NCBI RefSeq assembly: GCF_000003195.3
Contig: NC_012870.2
Span: 18,964,501 to 19,028,500 of the forward strand
Length of the DNA stretch: 64,000 bases
Direction: 5' to 3'
DNA from: Sorghum bicolor
Lineage: Eukaryota; Streptophyta; Magnoliopsida; Poales; Poaceae
The notes under the pieces: model-generated
Databases searched by the model: none
What the model was told of the DNA's origin: nothing
What the model saw: only the letters and a program-made list of their open reading frames with translations
Translations under genes and position numbers: made by a program
Part shown: positions 56,064 through 64,000 of the stretch, in pieces
Layout: the number at the start of each line of letters is the position of its first letter
Position numbering within the stretch: the first letter of the stretch is position 1

Positions 56064-56751
56064 TAAGCTAGTAATTAAGCTAGTAATTAATTTGTTTATT
56101 TGCCCTGCGCGTCTGCGCCCCCCCCTGCCAACTGCCATGCATGCCTCATCTTTTTGGGCTCTCCGAATCATAATCGTGACGACCGCTTTTGGTTTTGGAA
56201 CACCCAAGCTGTCCCTTTCTCCCTTCATGCCACGAAAAAAATATCTCTGGTCCCTTCATGAGCAGCATGTTTTAGACTGACATGCATCTGCAGATGTGCA
56301 AGCTATGCATGCTTCCTTGCTACTCGTGTGTAGTACAATATACTGTAATACTGTAGTACAGTAATATTGCCAATGGCCGCCCTATATATATGTACGTGAT
56401 CACGACTTCATGGCATCGCAATACAATCAATATTATAGCCTTTGAAAATAATGCAAATGCATGAGAGTCTGTGTAAGGTTATGTAAAATCCAATTACATT
56501 GATCTAAATCATTATTTTATACGTATCAAACTTTCCAAAATTATTGACGTTCTAGGATTCAAATGTTGTCCCAGGATTATTAATGTTATAACTTTCTACT
56601 CTAGGTTAGTCAGACATCAATCATCCAATGTTCTATCACTTTTTGAATATAAAAAATAAAAAAACAAGAACATAACATATTCTGGGATAGAGGGAGTATG
56701 TTACAAATACCCACCTTACTAACTTTACATAAATACATGTATTTCTAAATA
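56064..56751. other. Intergenic; one truncated Stowaway end
   Basis: GGGATAGAGGGAGTA at 56,685-56,699 is a Stowaway right end without a partner. Nothing else recognised. Confidence 0.45.
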
Positions 56752-56990
56752 CTCTCTCTGTTTTGTAATATAGTGTATTCTAACATTCAAAAAATATCCT
56801 CAAATATAATGCATCCAGAGGACAAAGTCTAGTTTTGCATTAAATACTTTTTATTTATCAACCAATCACCATTAATCACGTTGATAATAGAGTCTGATTA
56901 GTAAATAAAACATGGTACATGCGTCTTTTATGTGCTCTCCTAATTTGTCTTAAAATTCATAGAATACACTGTATTATAGGACAAAGAGAG
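56752..56990. mobile_element. Stowaway-like MITE (239 bp)
   Basis: CTCTCTCTGTTTTGTAATA at the left, TATTATAGGACAAAGAGAG at the right, TA on both sides; 'AGTGTATTC' / 'GAATACACT' pair inside. Confidence 0.85.
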
Positions 56991-56999
56991 TATTATAAT

Positions 57000-57880
57000 C
57001 ATGGTCGTCCCCTTCTGACGTCCCACATATGGAATGGACATACACTTCTAACACCACTATACCTCCACTGTGGAAAAATGACTCAAACAAGTCCATGAGC
57101 ACCATATCATAACATGTGTGGGTGGTGGACCACGTGGCACTTTTAGGAGCATGCCAGAGTGTGGCCATTGCATTATTGGTGACCTGAACTTGCAGGGGGA
57201 TGGGGTAGGGGATGACCCGATGAAAGAATGAGAGCTGCCATAATAATCCACTAAAATCACGAGTTGAATTCCCTTAATATTGTCCAAGAGCTTATTATGG
57301 TTTTTTTTCTTTTTGTGCCTCTTGGCCCATGGCAGCTGCAAATTAGGGTTGCATGCAGAACTACAAAATGGGAGGTGATCCAAAAGTTGTAGAGTCAGTG
57401 TCAAGGTCAGACAATTGGAAGAGTTCCAACAGCTCTTCCAAGGCGTGCAGTTGCAAAGTCGGGGCACAACGGTGATTCCGCAACCATCGCTCAACACACT
57501 TAACATAGAGTGTCCATGATCATGGAAATAGACGTGCAATTCAACACAGTGCCAGTCTATTGTCGATAGGCTAGGTGCGTGCGCGCCTCAAGGGTGTGGC
57601 ATCTGTCAGCTGCTGCTCACCCGGCACTAGCTTGTTGAGCTTCATAGACAGAGGAGGAAGAGGTAACATGCCATGGGGCAAAACACACCTGCCCACCGCA
57701 CCATCCATATGACGAAAGTTGCAATACTGGTTAGAGTGCACAACTTCTTCCCACAATAGAGCGAGAGTGTAAGCAACATCGAATGTAGATGGACACTAAA
57801 CAAGAATAGCAAAGTTGATATCATTGCATAGGCCATCAATGAAATCTATTGCAAATAAGTTCATGTGACAAATAATTAAG
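57000..57880 (-). pseudogene. Ty3/gypsy gag C-terminus and protease remnant
   Basis: On the minus strand, read across frames: 'FIDGLCNDINFAILV' and 'YTLALLWEEVVHSNQY' (end of the retrotransposon Gag domain). Then 'RWLRNHRCAPTLQLHALEEL' and 'LELFQLSDLDTDS' (region after the zinc knuckle), then 'LVD' 'GSSHSFIG' (protease active-site region) and 'VTNNAMATLWHA'. Several frameshifts and stops; no LTR seen nearby. It is a different lineage from the Tat element, closer to gypsy types whose Gag region continues 'QLHAVQELLELFQ'. Confidence 0.7.
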
Positions 57881-60212
57881 AAGTGGCAGGAAGAACAGGA
57901 TTTCACCCGCATCTTTAGGCAATAGAACAACAAAATTAGGCAAACAATTATATATCAAACACTTGCAGTGGCCAAACGACACCGATCTCAACAATCGCAC
58001 CGGGTACACATGTAGAGTCCACTAATGACGTGATACAACTTTACGACATAATTAAAAGGCACAAAAATGTTACGGGCATCAAATTTTACAATATGAACAT
58101 CACAAGTTCTGATCTTACAAATCTTATATTATATAGGATCACAAACAAGAAACAATCAAGATCCTGATCCTAACAACCTTTCTATATGAGACTTTAGAAC
58201 GATTTCTCATGATAGGTCATAAGTATGGGGGGAGATCTATTGTTCCGCAAGTGGTATCACAATATCTGTCTTGTTACTTAAGCTGAATGCATATATTACA
58301 AATTTCAGTAGAACATCAGTCAACAAATATATCCACAAAGAATGAAGTTTTCTAGATGTCGTTCTGATACATGGCGCTCCACTATTGCTCCCATCACCAA
58401 CTAAAAACTAAGTTTCATCCTAATTGTACACATCTTAAAACACAATCAGTACCTCCACAAGACCACAATCACATTTGCACTGGGTGCACCCGTCACCATC
58501 CACTAATGACGCGATACAACTTTAGGACAAAATCAAAAGGCACAAAACAATTCTCCAAAATTAAAGTTGGCATGCTAGATTGCCCAAAAATCAAAGAGTA
58601 TTTGCTTGGGATGTCCCACAAAACCTCTGTAGCAAAATTGACAAAAGCTAAAGGCCACCAAGCATGTGACTAGTGTCTACAGTACTAGCTACTAGTAGTG
58701 ATCTGTCAAGCAGACTAGCTGTGCTGACAAGGACAGGGACAGCGTTATCAAGGTCTATTTTTCACATAATATCCTGATCAGGACCTGGTTTAACTTATCC
58801 GTGCCACGTCACTCCACCACGTCGCTTTCATTCATCTAATTAATGGCATCGACGAGCTGTGGCTGCTCCTGCTGAGCTGCCTAACCGCACAGCCCCAGAG
58901 GTCAATTTTGTCAACTGAAATTTATCATGAGTGAAGGGCATCGGATGCTTGCTGTCAATTGTGCACGGAATTGCAAGAGTGATCCAAACAACAAAGTCAA
59001 AATTTGGAGGATTGCACGGGATCTGATAACGGTCTGGAATCTGGATAGAAACACAAGTTAGGCACAAAGTCTAAGGTGAAAAAATGGCACACAGTGTACT
59101 GTGAATGCATATCCCTCAAGAAAAAAAGAAGAATGATGCAGATGGCGACAGCTTGAAGACCTTGAACTTGGAAAGGTAGGCGCTTTCTCTCCGGCCACAT
59201 TGGAATTCAGCTATTTGAACATGGTCCTCGCCAAACTTTTTTGTACCTTGAGCCATTGACATCTTTAACTGAAAATATGATTTTTTTTGGGTGAAATTTT
59301 ACTCATACATTTGTCTAGAAAAGTAGTTTTAGTTAAAGAAATATATTGCAGCAATCTCAAGATGACTATTGTATTTTTAAGTTAAAATAACTATTGCAAC
59401 AAGCTCTACTGAACATGATGATTATTGTATTATCTCAGTAAAATGTACTGGCCAAGTCTGCAACTTAAGAAAAGAGAATCACTAACCCAAATACTCTAGC
59501 CATATATATGCTCAAGTTGCTGATCTGTGGGTATCAAATATTTATATTATGACTGACGAAAAGGAATATATGCTTAAGCCATATCAAAATAAGAAGATTA
59601 CCATTTTAAAATCTAAATAGTGATTTCCCAAACTCACAGATCAGTTTGTGCGCTCTACTATAAGGCCACCCAAACAAGGAGTGTCCGTACATGTCTAACG
59701 AAACGTCGACAGTGGATACTTACCATGCCCATGTTTGCATTACGAAGATGCCTCATTAGCATTCAGAAACGTTTGTCTTTCTCCACTATTGGCCGACACC
59801 ATTAATCCCAATCCTTGAAGCAAAGCTTTCAGAGTTTCAGTTTCAGAGAAAAGGGGTCTCCAATGCCAATTGCCAACAGACATGGAGCAATGGAGGCCGC
59901 CGGCCGGGCACAAACATGCAGGGGCACGCGAATAAAGCCGCTCCTCCTCCTACCACACCAAAATTATTGTGGCTAGCATAATCTTTTTCATTAGCATACT
60001 TTAGCATATAGAGACGGTAGTACTAGTGGTAGAGACTACTCGTAGGAGGGAATATGGTTTCCAGGATCAAGGATCATCAAATGGTTCTTCCTGTCCAGTG
60101 ATCCTGAAGATACCCTTGCTTTCTTCCAGTCACATCAGGCCACACTTGGAAGGAGAAGGAACCAACAGTGGGGGTGGGCCAGCAGAACCTTCTTGACTTC
60201 CACACAAAATAT
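57881..60212. other. Intergenic with a short duplication; no gene recognised
   Basis: A roughly 75 bp stretch ('CCACTAATGACG', 'GATACAACTTTA', 'AAAAGGCACAAAA') occurs at about 57,985-58,065 and 58,480-58,555. Open frames at 58,371-58,673 and 58,840-59,200 show no known family. Confidence 0.45.
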
Positions 60213-60453
60213 AGGACTGTTTAGTTTCCAAAAAAATTCAAAATTTTTCAAGATTTCTAATCATATCGAATCTTACGGCATATGCATGGAGCATTAAATA
60301 TAGATAAAAGAAATAACTAATTCCACAGTTTGTCTGTACTTTGCGAGACGAATCTTTTGAGCCTAGTTACTCCATGATTGGACAATGTTTGTCAAATACA
60401 AACGAAAGTGTTACCGTGTCAAAATCCAAAAACTCTTTAAATCTAAACAAGCC
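60213..60453. mobile_element. GGCCTTGTTTAG-family MITE (about 241 bp)
   Basis: GGACTGTTTAGTTTCC at the left, AAATCTAAACAAGCC at the right, usual interior; flanks worn. Confidence 0.75.
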
Positions 60454-61180
60454 CTAAACAAGACCACAGTGTATTTTCCCGGCTTCATTTTCGGATTTGG
60501 TACAGGCCTACAGCTACAGCCTACAGGGCTTGGAAATGGCTTCAGGTTCCAGCTTGGAAATGGCACTGGGATGGGCCAGCAGTGTGCCAACTGCCCAACT
60601 GCCAACCAGGGGTCCTCATCTGTCCACTTCCAGTAAACCAGTCTGATCCAGCAAAGAAATGCCATCGGATTTGTGGCCAAGACAGCTAATAGTTTTGGAG
60701 CTTTGGCGAAGGATAGCAACCTCCGTCAGCACGGACCAACTCAGCATGCCAAATGGCGGGTGCTGGGGAACACCGAACATGCTGCTGCTCTGCTTGCTTT
60801 GTACAGTAGCTGTAGTGAGAACTGAGGAGATTGTTTGAGCTTAGTGAGTCTTAGGGCGTCCCGAGCGGATCGCGACTTCACCAGCTGAGCTAGCACTAAT
60901 AGAGAATAGAAAATAAGAGTCTCAACGCACCTGTTAACTGATCCAAGCACATCAGTTACTGTAAATCTTTTGAAAACCATATGAGATTCGCTTGAGCTTA
61001 TCAGAGCCAACAATATTTTTTATCATAGCTTATCAACCAAACGAACAGGCGGAGAACAATTGCTAGCCTTATCTCTTCTCCACGTCGGATTCTGACATGT
61101 TTTCTAGCCTCCTACTCTCCTTTACGTCGGATTCTGACAATCAAATCGCTAGCTCAAATAGTCTTGTTGGGACGCTCTTA
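60454..61180. other. Intergenic; nothing recognised
   Basis: Near 61,020-61,050 'TATCATAGCTTATCAACCAAACGAACAGG' style sequence suggests the end of a further, unpaired MITE. No gene. Confidence 0.4.
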
Positions 61181-62316
61181 GAGCAAGTTTAATAATACAG
61201 CCTACTTGCTGGTTATAAGGTTTCTTGTAGCCTTCTTACAGCCCACTATACAACAATGAGCTATTCACTATTAATATATGGCCCACTTGTCTCTCTCACA
61301 TAGTTTCTTGGTTCCTATGCCTAAGCTGGCTGTAAGGGCAGTCCCAATGGTGTATTTATAGTGGTTTCTATATCTATTAATTAGGCTGTAACATAAATGT
61401 TTTGCTGATGTGGCAAGTGAATTAATGAGGATAGAGAGGGCAAAAGAGAGAAACGGTTTCTCCACCACGAAACCGAGTCTTTCCTGGAATCGAGACGTGA
61501 AGAAATCGCCCAAATCCCGTTGGGGAGAAACCAGTCGAGTCTATGCGGATCCGCTGCGTCGCCGCCGCCGGCACACGCGCTCTCCACTCCAGTTTCCCGC
61601 GTGACTCTTTCCCCTCGCGTCAGTGCTCCTGCTGCCCATGGATCCACCTCTAACGCCGGTAATCCTGCCGTCCTGGCTGCAGCAGCATCTCCACCTCTTC
61701 CAAATCTTCAAGCCGCAGGCTTTCCTGCTTGTCATCTCCGATGGGCTCCAGTGAAAGATAAAGTTGTAGTGTCCAATAGATGGCGACAGTGCTCCAAATG
61801 ATTGTATTTTTTCCCCAGATCAAGTGGTAGGATAAACTACTCCATGCTGCTGCTGCCATGTTCTCTATGTTAATATGACACATAATATTTTTATAGTGTA
61901 CATTCAACAATACAAATCCTAGTGGTTCAGCCTTGTATTTTTTAAAGATTACTACACAATATTACCAGTGGCAACCTGATTGTTTTCTTTTCTTTCTAGC
62001 GTTTGGTTTGTTGATGTCTGTTCAAACATGAAAATGTGGCATCGTGTGTGCTGTAGATGTGCTGTAGAGAGCTGTTGCCACAATTGATCCATCTCATTTC
62101 AATGCATCATTTAATTTATCCTTTGAATAAATATTGCTATGAAAACAATGGGTTGGGGAGGATAGTTTCTATAGACATTAATTACCTTTGGATTCTACAA
62201 CTAGAAATCATCCATTGGGACTGCCCTAAGGTTACAGCCTGCTTCTCCTCTCTCTCCTCCCTTCTCTCCTCCACCTCAGCATTTAGCCAGCTTACAGCCC
62301 ACTATAATACTTGCTC
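61181..62316. mobile_element. GAGCAAG-family MITE (about 242 bp) split by a larger element
   Basis: GAGCAAGTTTAATAATACAG at the left, AATACTTGCTC at the right, TTA repeated at 61178-61180 and 62317-62319. Interrupted at TAA by the 891 bp element. Confidence 0.88.
61336..62226. mobile_element. PIF/Harbinger-like non-autonomous element (891 bp) with a GC-rich core
   Basis: GGGCAGTCCCAATGG at the left and CCATTGGGACTGCCC at the right, a perfect 15 bp pair; TAA repeated at 61333-61335 and 62227-62229. The interior at about 61,480-61,750 is GC-rich and open on the plus strand ('MDPPLTPVILPSWLQQH' in one frame) but of no family I know; it may be captured sequence. Confidence 0.85.
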
Positions 62317-62319
62317 TTA

Positions 62320-62526
62320 GGGCTCTCCCAATGCAAGACTGTATCACATAGTCCAAGACAATTAATTACATATTATTTATGTTATTTTGTTGATGTGTCA
62401 GCATATTTATTGAAGAGAGAGGTAGAAAAAAATAAGACTCCAAGTCTTATTTAGACTCTAAGTTTACATTGTTCTAGGTAATAAATAACATTAGACTCTA
62501 TGATAAAGTCTGCATTGTGAGTGCCC
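62320..62526. mobile_element. Tourist-like MITE (207 bp)
   Basis: GGGCTCTCCCAATGCA at the left and GCATTGTGAGTGCCC at the right, TTA on both sides. It shares its left TTA with the right flank of the preceding MITE. Confidence 0.82.
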
Positions 62527-62529
62527 TTA

Positions 62530-62645
62530 GGATCTTGTTTGTTTGGCTGATAAGCCATGACAGAAAGTGATGTTGGCTGATTTATTGCGAGAGAAAAATA
62601 CTGCTGAAGAGTTGGCAGATTGGGCTGATAAGTCCAAACAAATTA
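62530..62645. mobile_element. Possible short MITE
   Basis: 'CTTGTTTGTTTGGCTGATAA' pairs with the inverse of 'GGGCTGATAAGTCCAAACAA'. Ends uncertain. Confidence 0.45.
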
Positions 62646-63677
62646 GACGATGAACTGACTACTGAGCCATTCGTTCATATCAACGCATTTATAGCTACAG
62701 ACGCCGATTATAAATGCAAATATCCTTTTGATAAATTCTACACCTACATGTGCGTCAAATCGATACCCAATCAAATCAATCAAGATGCATACTCATATCT
62801 CAGGATATCGTGTATTTATTAATATCCATCTCCTTCCCTGAAATGAAACAAACCTGCATGATTTCATCTGAAATGCAATTTTGCACACGCCTCTCATCAG
62901 TCTCTAGCAATTTTCTGTCTTGCTTGGACTACTCTTGACTCGTTAAAAGGGCGCATGTGGACCATGGCTGCTTGTAAACATAGTTTAAACCCAAAACACA
63001 TCACCAAAGCAACAAAGGACCAGTTCACTTACAATCAGCATACAAAAGGGTCAAGGAAAATGGGAACCCATTGGCCGGTTAGTTGCAAAAAGGGCAAGCA
63101 ACTTTTCAAAAATACGGATGGTTGCATCCTTGTATGGGGAGGCTTTGCAAAAAAGGCAAGAGAATGACGCAGGAGAAGTCCTGGCTTGCAAAACTGGACA
63201 CATGGAGGCGGTGTGACAAAGGCACAAAAGCTGGAAGAATCATGCCAATTAACGGGCTATCGGATCCACACAAAATAGCATGCTTTTACGCGTATTATAC
63301 TAAAGTATATATACGTGGATATTCGCCTGGGTGGGCTCCTTTCTTTGGATAGAGAGTGGGCCCAACAAGAGGGATGGCACGGTGACTTATTACGAGTTAA
63401 AGCTGGGAAGGAATATTTAACTGACATGACATTCATATAATCCCTCTTACTGCACCGTGACTTCTAAAATTTAGTCCTACATGTAGCGTGACTTCTAAAA
63501 TTTACACTAAACGTAATGTATTCTATATATATAATAATTATGACTAAATTTGATAAAGTTTGGTAAAAAAGAAAACTATGATTTGAAAATAAACTTCTTA
63601 ATTAAAATAATCCATGGGTATACACATGTTTTTTAAGTGTTCTCTTAAATTGTCTTATTTTTTTAGAATGTACTGTA
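62646..63677. other. Intergenic; nothing recognised
   Basis: Open frames at 62,955-63,352 show no known family; no paired repeat ends. Confidence 0.4.
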
Positions 63678-63912
63678 CTCCCTCTGTCCCTTTTTAATTG
63701 TCGCCGTTGGTGTGTGTGCCATAAATTTGACTCGATTTGTAGAAAATACGTGCAACATTTGTATCTTCAAATAAATTTATTAAAAAACTAGATTCAAAGA
63801 TCTTTCTAATGATACTAATTATGTATTATAAATATTAATATGTTTTAATATATAATTGTCGGCAGTTGTTTTTTGGAAAGCATAAGCGACAATTAAAAAG
63901 GGACGGAGTGAG
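63678..63912. mobile_element. Stowaway MITE (235 bp)
   Basis: CTCCCTCTGTCCCTTTTTAA at the left, AAAAAGGGACGGAGTGAG at the right, TA on both sides; interior related to the copy at 17411. Confidence 0.9.
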
Positions 63913-64000
63913 TATATCAAAGGGAGTAGGATTTTATGCTGCATGGTTTAACGGGCTATTGGGTTATATAGTTTCTTGGCCGGTGGAGGTTCTAGAGACA

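Noticed and set aside
58371..59200. Open frames on both strands as genes
   Set aside because: No conserved motif, ordinary AT-rich composition, and partial duplication of non-coding sequence nearby.

Overview
The window looks like nuclear DNA of a panicoid grass, most likely Sorghum or a close Andropogoneae relative. Reasons: plant GT-AG introns, a very high density of roughly 240 bp MITEs with GGCCTTGTTTAG termini and 3 bp target duplications, Stowaway MITEs, CACTA elements with 'TTTGCC..GTGCC' type ends, and a Tat-lineage Ty3/gypsy retrotransposon with an antisense gene. There are few host genes; most of the window is mobile DNA.

Host genes. (1) A complete ABCG half-transporter of the ABCG11/WBC11 (cuticular lipid exporter) type lies on the minus strand at 3530-7714. 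Ten exons join in phase into about 716 codons. (2) A single-exon gene for a 193-residue four-helix membrane protein of unknown function lies on the minus strand at 29959-30540. I recognise no other intact host gene.

Layout. 1-1650: decayed LINE ORF2. 2035-2261: small hAT element. 3530-7714: ABCG gene. 7.7-21 kb: intergenic DNA packed with MITEs (several nested), a CACTA element, a 1 kb fold-back element and a broken hAT-related TTF zinc-finger gene. 22.1-24.9 kb: three tandem minus-strand fragments resembling the 5' end of a NADPH-cytochrome P450 reductase gene, the third split by a 1964 bp solo LTR. 26.5-28.0, 46.3-49.5 and 52.7-54.6 kb: three diverged copies of one non-coding segment. 28.3-29.0 kb: a Helitron-like element. 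31818-44872: a CACTA element of about 0.9 kb with a 12.1 kb LTR retrotransposon inserted in it; both carry clean target duplications. 45-64 kb: further MITEs, a hAT element, a 0.46 kb relative of the TIR element found upstream of the ABCG gene, and fragments of a gypsy gag/protease and of a mobile-element ORF.

The retrotransposon (31960-44083) is the most informative object. Its two 469 bp LTRs differ at one position, so it is young. It encodes Gag-protease and RT/RNase H/integrase on the plus strand. On the minus strand between pol and the 3' LTR it carries a second gene, which I resolve into six exons. This gene has a region resembling the 'putative gypsy type transposon' (PF04195-like) domain, then acidic and coiled-coil parts. 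Its plus-strand frame is broken by one frameshift and two in-frame TAG codons; the antisense gene has one in-frame TAG. All domain and family names are from recognition by eye, not from searches.
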